From positions 18,080,001 to 18,144,000 of the forward strand of contig JASXTE010000007.1 in NCBI GenBank assembly GCA_030280995.1: a DNA stretch of 64,000 nucleotides, written 5' to 3'. The position numbers and the translations under genes were made by a program. The stretch comes from Hemileia vastatrix. Lineage: Eukaryota > Basidiomycota > Pucciniomycetes > Pucciniales > Zaghouaniaceae. This document shows, in pieces, positions 44,089 through 56,732 of the stretch. Every line of letters begins with the position of its first letter. Position 1 is the first letter of the stretch. The notes beneath the pieces were generated by a model, which saw nothing but the letters and a program-made list of their open reading frames with translations, was not told where the DNA came from and made no database searches.

Positions 44089-44546
44089 TTCTTTTCATAT
44101 TTTTCATATTCTAGGGTTTAAGGGCTCATTTGGGTATATTTCAGTTTTCAATATAACTGTTAAATTATTTTCTTTGTGTTTTTGAGCTAGCCTTAATTTC
44201 TAGGCCTAGGCTCTTAGTACCGTATGATAGAGATATTTTTTCTGAATGATTTATTTCCTTTTGAATCTTTAGCATATTTTTAGGTTTAGGGTGTTTTCTG
44301 TTGTTTTTTTTCTGGTTGTATTTTGGTTCAAGGAGGTTGTCTGCTTCAAGGAAGGCTGCTTGCCTTGACAAAAATAGCCTGGGGAGTGCTTCTAGAGGGT
44401 TCCATGAAATTTCAGAGGCATTATAGCCATATTTTCAGGTATAGTTTTGAGTTTAGTATAGGTCTGTGTATAGATACTGAATAAGACAGTATGGGGCAAA
44501 ACTATTTATCATACAACCATTTAATAATTAGATCACTGTTTCTTAC
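44089..44546 (+). repeat. Solo LTR of the element C family, left part
   Basis: Plus-strand sequence matches the reverse complement of 10181-11274, for example GAATAAGACAGTATGGGGCA near 44481 and CATACAACCATTTAATAA near 44510. It is interrupted by element D and continues at 53025. Confidence 0.7.
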
Positions 44547-45309
44547 TGTCAGCCAGTCTGCTAGACTTACCCAGTAAAATAATTAATTATTTACTGGATG
44601 AAGCCACACCTTATTTTTTAATGACTTAATTATAAATTAGTTACATTAAAATTACCTATAATAAATTAAATAATTACAGAATGGTAAAATTAAATATAAA
44701 AATGTCCCTTATATTTTTATTCTCTAACACCATGCTGATCAACAGGTTGGAAGAAATAAAGAATTATATTAAAAAATAGATTTTAAATTAAAATAAAATT
44801 TTTATATTCAAATAAAAATAAATATATACAAAAAATTCAAATTTCTTATTTAAAATTGACATTTACAGTAAATATTAAATAAATTAACGTATTTCTGACA
44901 TACTCTGTAAATACATCTTTTTGACACCTTCTTTTTAGAACAAATTTATTATTTGAAAACACTTCTTCTGGAATATTCTTTTTCTCTCTCTCTCATACTA
45001 CTGTTTTTAGAATTTCATTGCCGTGCTTTCTCCCTCATTTGCCTATATTAGGCCTTCCTTTTGGTTGTTTTTTATTCATTCATTACTTACTTATTTTATT
45101 ACAACTATTTACAATCCCTTTATTACTATCTATAATTGCCTTAGTATTTACATTAAACGTAATTCTAATCCAACTTTTTACCTCTTTATATTGAGTAAAT
45201 AATCTATAAGATAGGAGAATATGTACCCAAGTTTGAATCCCTTAACTCCTGTTGTTACCACTATTGGACCTCCCTGTAAAACCTTCTAGACTTGAAAGAC
45301 ACCTTTACA
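44547..45309 (+). repeat. 5' LTR of element D
   Basis: It starts TGTCAGCCAGTCTGC, contains the palindromic AATTAATTATTTA near 44580, and ends CACCTTTACA. It is colinear with 52224-53024. Confidence 0.92.
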
Positions 45310-45673
45310 GTTGGGAAAATTTTCGAATCGTCGATGGCGCATTGTTATCTTGAGGACTGGAGACCGTGGAACCATTGCAATTGAGGTACCTATAAGGACA
45401 AGTGGAGGACAAAAATGAAGAACTTCATATATCACCTGACTTATTTTTATCTGAAAAGGTGAATCAAACTGCGCTCCAAAACTTAGGCTTATATATTAAC
45501 TAATAGTTATATATTTTGTGGTAATTATTGATTACTATTTGTGGGTCACTTTTCACTTTTCATACGGTATGTATTTCCTTTTACTCAGCACTCTGTAAGT
45601 GGCATTAATTTGCTCATTTTACAGGGGGAGGTGTCTGGTAAATTGAAATTTTTATTTTTATTTATTTATTTTC

Positions 45674-46049
45674 CTAGTTGACAAAGATAGAGCAATTTTG
45701 TTCTTAGTCCTAGAAGTAATAAATTTTTTATTTTTTTCATTGTAATTTTCAGTTGACTTTGTCCTGATAAATTAAAAAATCTTTTTTTTGTTCCAGTTGA
45801 CACATTGTCCTGACAATAAAATTTTAATAATTAATAAAAAATAAACTATATTAAATTATTTCAGTTGACATTGAGTCCTGGTAATTAAAAATCTTTCAGT
45901 TGATGTAAATCCTGACAATTATCATAAATTAATTTGTTAAATTAAAATTTATATTTATTTCTTCAGTTGATTGCTTTTAAATCCTGGTTATAAGATTATT
46001 TTGAATTAATAAATAATTGATTATTATTTTCAGTTAATTTTTTGTCCTG
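45674..46049 (+). repeat. Leader hairpin array of element D, seven copies
   Basis: Copies of CAGTTGAC, a short loop, then GTCCTG lie at 45674-45713, 45750-45766, 45794-45812, 45862-45880, 45897-45914, 45964-45986 and 46031-46049. CAG pairs with CTG and GAC with GTC, with two bulged T. In the fifth and sixth copies the inner pair is GAT/ATC instead, a compensated change; the first has CTAG/CTAG outer arms. AT-rich spacers separate them. The array lies between the LTR and gag. Confidence 0.75.
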
Positions 46050-46152
46050 AAGAATTTTATTTTCTTTTATTATTATTTTTCTTTTAAAAAGCAAAACTAA
46101 AACACATTCATCTTATTGTTTCCTTCCCTCACTTCAGGTCAGATTTAAAACA

Positions 46153-48450
46153 ATGACTGACCAAGGGTTTTCTGCTGCACATGAAGATGAACTGAATCTG
46201 ATTGATTATGATAAGGCTACTTCTGTGAGTTTTCCTTTAACTAAAAAATTAGCTCAAATTAATAAATCATTGAATAAATCAGGATGTGGAAATGGAGGAA
46301 GTGGAGATTCTGGTAGAGACAGATGCCCAAGAAGAAAAACCTTCAATAAACCCCCAAGAATAAGAGTTTCCCAAAGGGTTCAAGATAAAAAAGATGCCCT
46401 TAAACCAGCAGGTAAAAAAGTCTCTCTACTCACATCAAGGAGTTGAGGAGAGAAAACCTCAAGATGAGGTCAAGAATAGACTGCCTAAAAGAGAAGGTAA
46501 GAAACATAGAGTCTTTTCTTTAAGAGAAGAAGAAACCTCCTCCTCCAAAATCCCTTCCACAACTGGCCCCCCAAAAACAAGAAAAGGTGGAAGTCTCAAA
46601 GTGGCAGTGGGATTGGCTGAACACCCAGTGGGATTATCTGTCCCAACAGCAACAGCAACAAGCACCTAAGGCAGGTCCTTAAAGAATAAATCAGTTCAAT
46701 CCAACACCTTCTCATCCCTATCAAGGAGAAAGAAGGAGAAAGAACAATCACATCCATGTCTTTCACAAGCCATGGTAAGCCCCTCTATTGAATCTCAAGT
46801 ACAATTTCTTTTAACTGATTCAATTCCTTCAGGTAATTCTGGAAGAGGAGATGAGACTGTGAGACCTGTAGAGGCTGAGAACCATAGACAAATTTCTCAA
46901 ATTTAAATGAATCTAATCCTTTAATTCTAATTTCTACTTCAATGATAAATCCTGATATGGCTATTATTGATGAAACACTTGAGCCTGAGTTTTATGAGAA
47001 TCTGGAAAGTTACTCTGTTTCCCTATTGAGAAACACTCCAGATGTAGCTAAAATTAATGATGAATATTTGAGAGATATTATTTCTAAACAAATCACATAA
47101 TGAACAACATGCAATTGACTCAGAAATATAATAGTTTGTTTACTGAACAGGGTTATCAAGCATTGAAGAGTGAGTTATAGATATTTTCTGATGATTTGTT
47201 TCATTACAAAGAAACCCATGAAAAGAAAGTTGCTTTATGGCAAAATATAAAAAATGATTTGTCTAAACTTCAAGATACTGTATCTTCCTGTTGCCTGGAG
47301 CTAGAGGTAGATAAGATGAACCTGAAAAGATTGAGTGATCATTATTCATCTTTTCAAAATAAAACTCAATTATCTTTTGCAACAATCAATGAGAGTTTAT
47401 CTAGTCTTCCAAGGGTGAAAACCAGACTAACAACCATTGAAGAAAAATTGAATTCATTGTTTAATGATCAAAAATATTCTGAAACCTCTTTGAAGGAACA
47501 TATGGTACAGGATGCTCCAAGTTTACTTGTTGCTAGTTCATCTAAAGTAAAATTAGATTCAGAAATGCCTGTTGATACCACTGAGTTCCATCAAAAATTG
47601 ATGATGCACCAAGATCTTCAACAGAAGGATTAAACAATGAGATTAATGCACAATTGGAAAATTTACAGCTGCTTCTTACTCAGAAATAATCTAATACTAA
47701 GGAGGCTCCTTCAAATCAAAATAATTGGCCAAAACTTGTCCAGTACCCAACATTTGATGGTGAGTGATTCTTCTTCTTATTGGAAGCAATTCATTTGCAG
47801 AATTGATAACTTGAAAAATTCTTACAAACTCCCAGATGAGGAAATTGTGTCTAAGTTAATTTCTTTATTTACCAATGTAGCCCCAATGTGGTATAAATCT
47901 ATTCTCTTTGATAAGAATGACTACTCATGGGAAGATTGGAAGAAATTGATTAAAGCACAATTTGGTGGATCCAAGTTTAGGATGGCTCAACAAAGGCAGT
48001 ATGAGGAAGCTAGATATAGCTCTTCTACTGATAAGCCTATTGAGTTCTTAATAAAACTTGTAAAAATCTTGAGGGCAATGGACCCAAATATGGAGTTTCA
48101 GTTATGGAAGGAAAGGATCCTCTATAAATTACCAACGTCTTTGAGAGACTTGATAGTGGCCAGGACTGAGTTCTCCAGAGAACCTTCTTCCTTCATTAAT
48201 ACTTGTAATGAGATCCTTCTGAAAAAAAAGTATGATTCCAGAAGATTCATTCCTAGGACCTCTTCGGAGAAACCCTCCACTTACCAACAGAATTCTCTGG
48301 AAAAGGTTGGTAAACCTTCTGCCCCTGTTGTGCCAAAAAAGTATGTAACAAAAACTTAATTCTAGTATAACAAGCCTTGGCAGAAAGGCCATGTTTGTGA
48401 CAGAGGATAAATCTTGTTGAACAAACTGAGGAGCAGGCTGATGATATGAT
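46153..48450 (+). pseudogene. gag of element D
   Basis: It begins MTDQGFSAAHEDELNLIDYD. Frames change several times (46153-46446, 46394-46669, 47196-47633, 47637-48359). The middle has a coiled-coil-like part (VALWQNIKNDLSKLQD). 47770-48240 gives the capsid core (WKQFICRIDNLKNSYKLPDEE, then EDWKKLIKAQFG, then FLIKLVKILRAM), as in Ty3 gag. A decayed knuckle follows (KPWQKGHVCDRG). Stops are present throughout. Confidence 0.75.
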
Positions 48451-49124
48451 AGCACTGGATGATTCTTCAAGTGATTGTGCCAGCAATATTTCATATGAAT
48501 CTCAACAAGAAATCTTGATGCTGGAAGAAGATATTCATTATTTAAACACTATTTATATTGATAATAATGATTTATCTACAGTTGAGGATTCTGAGATCAT
48601 AAGGAGCATTGAGGATAGCTCAATTTTTATTTCCCCTCTCAAAGCACCAGTCTTGATCAATGGAACCAGCATTGAAGTTGCTCTGGATTCTGGAGCTGGA
48701 GGAAGTTTAGTATCTGAAAAAGCACTTGCTTCAGTGGATCAAGACTATAAATCAAAACTGATGCCTATCATTTCTGAAAATTGAAGAGGTTATGGCTCTG
48801 TTTTGTCTTCCATTGGTAAATACAAAGCCACAGTGTTTTTTAAAATATGACCATGGTTTTGTAAGAGCTATTTGTGACTTTGTTTTCATGAAAAATGATA
48901 ACTTAAGCAGTTGGTTTATTATAGGAAATGACATTTTAACCAAATATGGCATAAAATTAGATCCTTCAAACCAATGCTTCACAATGGGGATAAATGGGAA
49001 GAGAAAATTTAAGATCTCCTCCCCAAAAAAATTGTTAAAACCAGAATTTAACACATTTAATTTTGTGATTCAATATAAAGGAAGGTCTAAAAAGGAAATG
49101 CGTGCTCTTATATTTGAAATTTAA
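48446..49124 (+). pseudogene. Protease region of element D
   Basis: The aspartic protease site reads VALDSGAGGSLVSEKA (D-S-G), preceded by PVLINGTSIE. The frame shifts near 48784, and the second half has FIIGNDILTKYGIKLD, the flap-to-end region. Together they cover a retropepsin domain. Confidence 0.75.
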
Positions 49125-49178
49125 AATGCTTCTTTTGGAGAACAATATTCTGGTGAGGATAAAGACTCCATCATTTAA

Positions 49179-50730
49179 TTGATAAAATCTTTTCCTATGG
49201 CCTTTGCTCATGGGTCATATGAACTAGGATTAGTTAAGGAAGAAATGAAAATTTCATTATCTTGTCCATTAACTGACATACCATCTAGTTTGAAGAAGAA
49301 GCCTTACCCTGCTTCTCCCACAAAGAGAAAAGATATTGAGGATAATATCTCTATCCTTTTGAAAATGAATATTATTGAAAAGGTAGTTGAAACACTCAAA
49401 TATTGTTTTATCTCACCTTTCCTTATTTCTTATGAGAAAGATAAAGCCAGGTTATGTGGTGATTATAGAGCATTGAATACTTATACTGTTGATTATATCT
49501 ACCCTTTACCTAGAATTAGCTCTATACATGCTACCTTAAAAGGTGCTAAATATATAAGCTGCTTGGATGGTAACAAGGGATATCACCAGGTACCTGTTGA
49601 ATAGAATTCCCAGAATTTTCTAATGATTGCTACTCATATGGGTATTAATAAGTATGTTAGGATGCCATTTGGCCCTAAAAATTCCCCTTCAGTTTTTTAA
49701 AAATTTATGGATAACACATTCTATCAGGAGATAATTGAAAGATGGATGATGGTTTATATTGATGACATCATTATATTCTCAAAAAATTTGAGGACCATCT
49801 CAACCACCTGTGTAAAGTGTTCCACAAAATGGATGAAATAAATATAACGCTTGCTTTGAAGAAATGTAGATTTGTTTTTCATTCCTTAAAATGTGCTGGG
49901 TCATGTTGTTTCAGTGTTACAGATATGTGTTGACAAAAATAAAGTGGCAGCCATACAGCAGTTGAAGGCTCCTACCACAGTTAGAGAGCTCCAGAGTTTT
50001 TTGGGAATTTGTGGATACTATAGACAGTATATTAGAAATTACTAAGTCATAGCTTTACCACTTACCCAATTGACTAGAAAGGATGTTGCTTTTGTCTGGA
50101 ATAGTGAATGAAAGAGAGCTTTTGACATTATGAAAGACTGTTTGATGTCAGCACCAATTCTTGCTTTACCTGACTTTAATCAGCCATTTGTTTTTATACT
50201 GATGCCAGTTTTATTGGTCTTGGTGCTTCCCTCCATCAAAAACAAGTGATGAATGATAAAGTATCAGAAGTAGTATTTGTTATTTTTAAAGAACCTTGAG
50301 AAATAGTGAATTGAAATATTGTTCCACTCAGCTTGAATGTTTAGCCGCAGTGTGGGCTCTAGAAAAGCTACATTATTATCTAGATGACCAGAAATTTTAA
50401 CTTGTCACTGACTTCAGTGCAGTTAAATCCCTTTTAAACTTGAAAACACCTAACAGACATATGTTCAGATGGCAGTTAGCTGTTCAGGAATACAGAGGGA
50501 GAATGACAATTATTCATAGGGCTGGTATTTCTCACTCAAATTTGGATATGTTATCAAGGTTACCTTTACCAAATGATGACTTTAATCCTGCTTATGATCC
50601 TGAAGATGAAATTATTCATATTCATGGGATATATGTGGTTGATATAGAGGAAGAGCTATTACAGCTTATTCTGGATTCATATGATAAGGACACTGAGTTA
50701 AAAAGTTATGCACCATATAAAATGATTTAA
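49179..50730 (+). pseudogene. Reverse transcriptase and RNase H of element D
   Basis: RT has ISPFLISYEKDKARLCGDYRALN (49410-49480), YPLPRIS, and the catalytic MMVYIDDIIIFS near 49750. RNase H includes the LEKLHYYLDDQKF region near 50360, and 50440-50730 ends with HRAGISHSNLDMLSRLP. Stops occur near 49602, 49700 and others, plus a frameshift near 49790. Y-I-D-D here contrasts with F-I-D-D in elements B and C, so D is a different Ty3 branch. Confidence 0.85.
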
Positions 50731-50741
50731 AAAATGCTTCA

Positions 50742-52190
50742 ATGCAAGCATTAATTAAAACCCTTCCAACAAAGTACCAGAAGGCTTTGGAGAAAGGTAA
50801 ATTTTCAATTGATGAAGGATATCTATATTATAGAAGAAAGTTGAGTAATGTCATTGTTATTCCTCCTTCTATGAAAGAACTCATCTTGAAAATTTGTCAT
50901 GATGACATATTTGCTGGAAATTTTGATCTTCAAAAAATAATTATCAGAATTAAGAACACTGCTTGGTGGGTTAATATGTCTGAAGACACCAAATTATATG
51001 TTGAATCTTGTGATTCTTTCCAAAAATCAAAAAGATTGACTGGTAAGAGATCAGGATTAATGCAACATATTGAACCTCCTGATGCACCATGGCAAATAAT
51101 AAACATGGATTTTGTAACAGGATTACCTATTGCTGGAAAATACAGTTATAACTCTTGTTGGGTTATTGTGGACAGATTCACAAAAATGTGTAAATTTATC
51201 CTTACTCATAAGGATGTTTCCACTAAGAAATTAGCTTTCTTATTGTGGTCTCATATGTTTGATACTGCTGGTTTTCCTAAAGCCATAATCTCTGACAGAG
51301 ACCCTAAATTTACTTCTGAATTTCGGATGTCTCTGAAGGATGTTTGTGGTTGTGATCTGAAACTATCTACTGACCATAACCCTCAGACTGATGGATTAGC
51401 TGAAAGAATGATTCAGACTCTAGAGGACATGATAAGAAGGTACTGTGCCTTTGGCCTTGAGTATAAAGACAATTACAGTTTCATTCATGATTGGGTTACC
51501 TTACTGCCTGGATTTGAATTTGCTTATAATAGCACTGTTCATTCTGTTACTCAAAGAAAGCCTTTTGAGCTCTGGCTTGGATATGTTCCAAATACTCCTG
51601 CTCAAATTATCAATAATAAAATACTCAAATTGGATTTACATCCTGGTGTATAATATTTTCTTCAAATGCAACAACTTTGCAGAATTCATGCTCAAAAATG
51701 TATTGAAAAATCATTTGAATATGAGAAGAAAAGATGGGACAAATCCCATAAAGAATACACTTTTAAAAAGGGTGATGAGGTGTTTATTTCTACAGTCCAC
51801 TTCAATTTACAAGTTAATAACAAATTTAAAGACTCATTTGTTGGTCTATTTGTTGTAAGAAGAATGGTTGGTGATAATGCAGTTGAAGTCATTTTGTATT
51901 CTCCATATGACAGAAAACATCCTGTTTTTCCAATATCTCTTTTGAAACCTTACACATCCAATAGTGATTTATTTCCTAAAAGGAGGGGAAGACTAAAAAA
52001 GAACCCTAATGAAATCACTGAGACAGCAGAAGTTGATAAGATTCTAAATGACAGAATAGTTACTGCTGAAAAAGGTACAGAATACTTATTGAGATTCAAG
52101 AATAAATCTTCCAAATATTATTCTTGGATACCTGGGAAGGAGATATCAATTCTTCCTACTCTGCTAAAGAAATATAAAAAGAAAAAATGA
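50742..52190 (+). pseudogene. Integrase of element D with a chromodomain-like C-terminus
   Basis: The catalytic residues are present: D in NMDFVTGLP, D in IISDRDPKF, E in GLAERMIQTLED. A single stop near 51651 separates 50742-51653 from 51666-52190, which continue in another frame. The second part has a GPY/F-like region (FVGLFVVRRMVGDNAVEV), a basic PKRRGRLKKNP stretch, then VDKILNDRIVTAEKGTEYLL and YYSWIPGKEI before a K-rich end. The spacing (VxKIL, EYLLRFK, W) resembles a chromodomain, which would steer integration to heterochromatin. The chromodomain call is by pattern only. Confidence 0.8.
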
Positions 52191-52223
52191 TAGCATTTTT
52201 TTTTGTTTTTTAGAGTGAGGGAG

Positions 52224-53024
52224 TGTCAGCCAGGCTGCTAGACTTACCCAGTAAAATAATTAATTATTTACTGGATGAAGCCACACCTTATGCTTTAATT
52301 ATTTAATTATAAATTAGTTACATTAAAATTACCTATAATAAATTAACTAATTACAGAATGGTTAAATTAAATAAAAAATTAAAATTAAATATAAAAATGT
52401 CCCTTATATTTTTATTCTCTAACACCGTGCTGATCGACAGGTTGGAAGAAAAAAAGAATTATATTAAAAAATAGACGTTAAATTAAAATAAAATTATAAT
52501 ATTCAAATAAAAATAAATATATACAAAAAATTCATATTTCTTATTTAAAATTGACATTTACAGTAAATATTAAATAAATTAATGTATTTCTGACATACTC
52601 TGTAAATACATCTTTTTGACACCTTCTTTTTAGAACAACTTTATTATTTGAAAACACTCCTTTTGGAATATTCTTTTTCTCTCTCTCTCATACTACTGTT
52701 TTTAGAATTTCATTGCCGTGCTTTGTCCCTCCTTTGCCTATATAAGGCCTCCCTTTTGGTTGTTTTTTATTCATTCATTACTTACTTATTTTATTACAAC
52801 TATTTACAATCCCTTTATTACTATCTATTATTGCCTTAGTATTTACATTAAACATAATTTTAATCCATTATATATAATAATAATCCAACTTTTTACCTCT
52901 TTATATTGAGTAAATAATCTATAAGATAGGAAAATAGGTACCCAAGTTTGAAACCCTTAAATCATGTTGTTACTGCTACTGGACCTCCCTGTAATACCTT
53001 CTAGACTTGAAAGACACCTTGACA
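52224..53024 (+). repeat. 3' LTR of element D
   Basis: It is preceded by the purine tract AGAGTGAGGGAG (52212-52223), starts TGTCAGCCAGG and ends CACCTTGACA. Confidence 0.92.
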
Positions 53025-53434
53025 CTTACACTTCTTTTACTGTCTTTTGGCCACAAGTGGCTGTGTATGTTTCAAGGCTAGTTGTTCATTAAACTCAACT
53101 CTTGTAACTGTTTTCTCTGGTGTAGCTTTGTAACTTGCATCAAGTATTATTGCTGTTTTTCTGTGCAACAAGTGCACTGTCTCTGGTTTATGCTTTGTAT
53201 TTTCTCTGCATTAAAGGGTTTTTTTTTGTTTTTAATCATCTGGGCTACTTTCTTGACTTGTTAAGCAATCAAGAAGTGTGTTCAAAGAGGTATTGGAACA
53301 GTCTCTAATTTGCTTTTACAAATTAATCTCACCTAGTATTTCTTAAAGGGACAGGTGTTTTTCTTTCAAGTTTTCTACCAAATCCCTTTTTCAAGGCCTA
53401 TAAAAGTACTTAATTATTTTTTAAAATATTACCT
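53025..53434 (+). repeat. Solo LTR of the element C family, right part
   Basis: It continues 44089-44546 after element D: GGCCACAAGTGGCTGTGT near 53050, CAAGTATTATTGCTGT near 53140 and AAAGGGACAGG near 53345 all match the reverse complement of the C LTR. Its end near 53434 is diverged. Confidence 0.7.
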
Positions 53435-53439
53435 GCATT

Positions 53440-53780
53440 TTAGAAAGCCTCAAGTACTTCATAGCCCCAAGTACACCATCCATATTCCTCTTGACCTATA
53501 TTTGCCTAGTGTTAGACAGTTGTTCAGGACTTACCAGGAATTTTTTCCTAAATTGTTTTAGATTATTCAGGATCACCCCATTTTTAACTAAAATTCTAAA
53601 AAATAACAAAATTATTCTTTGATTCAATTAGACATCATGTTATGTTTTGGGCTCCAATGTTAATGGATCTGCCTTCAAATTTTTAGAAAATAACTTTAAT
53701 TCAGGGTATGGTTCTGTTAATACTTATACAAAATGATATCCTTTTGCTTTATAGTGTCTCTAATTAGATGAATAGGAGGT
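53440..53780 (+). pseudogene. Harbinger transposase N-terminal relic
   Basis: The frame with stops reads IPLDLYLPSVRQLFRTYQE, then FPKLF, IIQDHPIFN and NSKK, then IQLDIMLCF. This pattern (short helix, DHPIF-N-NSK, then IQL-LC) matches the N-terminal region of the Harbinger family, for example the ILHNSKHRTIQLAITLC-like part at 5560-5640. No catalytic core follows. Confidence 0.5.
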
Positions 53781-54509
53781 ATGACTCATTTAAATAGATT
53801 CTAAAGAACAATTTGAGAATTGAAATATTTCTTTCAACAAAAGAAGTGAAGCATTGATTTCTGATTAAAGAATACCAATTTTTTTGTTCACCAGATATCT
53901 TTCATTCACAAGATAATTTCATTACTTGGACATGTTTTTGTTATTAAAAGATAATTAATTACTATTGAAGTTTGGTACATTTTTCATATAATGTGCTTAA
54001 TTTAAGATGCATACATTAAAGTGTAAAGATTTTTATTTGTATAATTGGATAATTACATTTCTTTCAATTTTCTACATGTAAAATATGATGAATTGCTTTT
54101 TTTCAAACTTTTTTTCTAAAATTTTTATGTCAAAAAATTGGAAAACATTTCTTTGTATTTTATCCTAGCGGGGGATCTGTCTTGCCAAATTTCAATTTAA
54201 ATGCATAAATAAAAAAATAAACAAATCATATAGGTCAAGACACAAAGATAAAGTAATAAACTTCAAGAAAATAAATGTAAATCATAAATGAATTCAATAA
54301 AAAAAGCCACAAATTAATTTTGACATGATACTGTAGCAGTATGGGCCAATATTCTAAAATCTCAAGTGAAGTATATAATTGACTTTTACATATTAAATTA
54401 TGACATTAAAAGAGAAAATTAACATACTTTCTTTGATAAAATACTTTGCATGTCAAATTTAAAGAAATATAATACTCACTTTTTTTAACATAATCCCTCA
54501 ATGATAAAC
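53781..54509. other. Unassigned AT-rich stretch
   Basis: I see no coding frame, repeat or LTR similarity. The motif TATCCTAGCGGGGGATCTG near 54162 is the only GC-rich word. Confidence 0.4.
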
Positions 54510-55981
54510 TTTCAGGCTGAGTTCAAGTACAAAGACATGAACTAGATTGAATGTTCAGCTGTCTAGAAGATTATAATGGTCCTATATGAAATGTAGTACA
54601 AATCCAATTAGTATTAAAATAAAACTCAATATAAGGGACTCAGTAATTCTAATCTCACTAATTATATATGGCTTACAATCTTTATAGTTGGTAGAAAAAT
54701 AGATTTAATAAATTCAGATACTATTCAAAGACTTTATAAGTACTATTAATATTTATTGTAATTGTATTGGTTATATGTTTAATTTTAATGATAAATAATG
54801 TATAAAATAAGACCAAAAACCTCCTCCTTTTATACACAATTACTTCCCCAATGACCCCTATGTTTTACCAGCTCAATAAAAAGTTAATGGTGCCTCATTC
54901 TAGCCAATAGAAATTTTCAGAACCAAAAGAGTGACTAGTAACATAATTAGAATTATATAACCTTCCAAAATCCTTTAGTAATAGGGAAAATCCATCAAAA
55001 AAAGAATAAGCAAAAAAGAGAGTATATGTGTATTATACATTAATATAAAAGTCCAAAAAGGGGTAATTAAAACTAATTAAAACTTAATAATAAGGGGGAT
55101 TAACAGTAGAAATATTGGGGCTAATCATGACATTATACTATGTGAAATCCCCATTCAAAAATAACCAAAATTGACTGAGAAACTGCCTAAAAACCCAATA
55201 AAGGGTGTGAGATGTGTGGTAGCTACATGCAGTCCTTGGAAGGCACTTGCACAGGTAAATCCTTGACTAATTTAGGCAAATTTAAGCATGGTAGTGAATT
55301 AAAGTTCCAAAAATGAGGTTATTAATGAAATTGGTGCATATAAAGAGGGTCAATGCATTTATAATTAAGCTAGGACACTAAATAAGTGCCTGTCACCTAT
55401 TTTAGTGTTTTTCCCCAAAGTGGGCGTAGAATGTGGGGTAATTATAGTGTGAAAAAGCTAACTTTTCTAAAAATGAAGCTATTCATATGGGAAAAATGCA
55501 GGCAGTATGTGGCCAGTACAAAGAAGCCATTTCTGGCATAAAAGACACCAAATTTGAAAATTTTTATTTTTATGCATTTAAGTAGTTAAATCAATAGTCC
55601 TAATTAAGACGAATTGATCTGTCAGAGCGCATTTTAAATATTATTAAATTTATAGCGCATATAATCAACTTTTAAGTGATTTAAAGCCCATTTCTTGTTT
55701 TTTTACATAAAACAATGAAAAGAACAGCTTTAAGTGTACTTAAAAATTATGTAGCCTTATATTTAAGGTTCTAAAGGTTACCCTAAAATATTTCAACTTA
55801 ATATTAAGTACATAAGACTTAAAAAAGGTGGATACATGCGTGTATATAAGGTTTTATAATGGGATATATTGTATATTATCATAATTTTACTTATGTATAC
55901 TATTTGTGTTCTCTAATTTATTTTTCCCATGTATAGTCCATGTGTTTTTTTTACTCAGTCCTGGCAATATTCAGGCTGACA
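54510..55981 (+). repeat. Chromovirus LTR, left copy (probable 5' LTR)
   Basis: It aligns over its full length with 58961-60463. It begins TTTCAGGCTG, where the partner has TGTCAGGCTA, and ends TTCAGGCTGACA. CpGs present in the right copy are often TpG or CpA here. It is followed by rearranged sequence, not by a PBS I can recognise. Confidence 0.85.
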
Positions 55982-55994
55982 CTCACCCACCCAA

Positions 55995-56730
55995 AAAAAA
56001 TAATAAAAAAATGATAAGTTATACACTTTTTTTATTTTATATTATTTTTCAGGTATTCAGAAAATTCTGTAGAATTAAAGATTAATTCATTAAAGAAATA
56101 AAACATAACAAAATATTATGAGTACTGGTTTTTTAATACCTCAGCTTCTTGAACAGAAAGTCATTTCTGGTTAAATTTTTTAAGAAGGTAGGATAGATTT
56201 GAAATTTCTTTTTCAGGTATCCATTTATCAAATTCATTTGATTTCCCCTTAAATCTTAATAAATACTCAGTTGCTTTCTCTTTAGTAAGAATTCTTTGCT
56301 TGAGTATTTATTTAATCTCTTCCTTATCAAAATTTCTTCAGGTTTCTTTTTAGGCCTTCCTCTTCTTTTTGGAAATAAGTCAGGATCATTTGCATGGTAA
56401 GGTTATAATAATGAGAAAGGAAAAACTGGATTTTTCCTATCATATGGGGCATATAATATGACTTTCACAGCATTATTACCAAGCATTTTGATTACTACAA
56501 AAGGTCCTAAAAACGGATCCTTCAATTTAACATTACTTTGTAAGTTAAAATGTAGTGTTGAAATTAGGACTTCATCTCCTTTTTTGAATTCATATTCTTT
56601 ATGAGATTTATCCCACCTTTTCTTTTCATATTCAAATGCTTTTTGGATGCATTCCTCTGCATGCTTTTGACAAATTTGTTACATATGAATAAAGGATTTA
56701 GTACCAGGGTGTATATCTAGCCTTGGTTAT
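55995..56730 (-). pseudogene. Reversed fragment of a D-like integrase C-terminus
   Basis: On the minus strand it reads FEYEKKRWDKSHKEYEF-like and KRRGRPKKKPEEI blocks that match 51720-52030 of element D, ending with the ISNLSYLL-like tail. It is joined directly to the chromovirus integrase on the plus strand near 56730, a rearrangement junction. Confidence 0.7.
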
Positions 56731-56732
56731 TT

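Larger units (their letters stand above)
44547..53024 (+). mobile_element. Ty3-type LTR retrotransposon D
   Basis: LTRs at 44547-45309 and 52224-53024 both start TGTCAGCC and end with ACA. They are flanked by the 5-bp duplication CTTAC (44542-44546 and 53025-53029). The right LTR is 38 bp longer because of AT-rich indels. The plus-strand order is leader with hairpin array, gag, protease, RT, RNase H, integrase and a chromodomain-like tail. Reading frames are broken in many places. It inserted into a solo LTR of the C family. Confidence 0.93.

Noticed and set aside
44547..45309. Promoter of a host gene in the AT-rich 44.5-45.3 kb stretch
   Set aside because: The sequence is one of two direct copies with TG-CA type ends and a 5-bp duplication, so it is an LTR.
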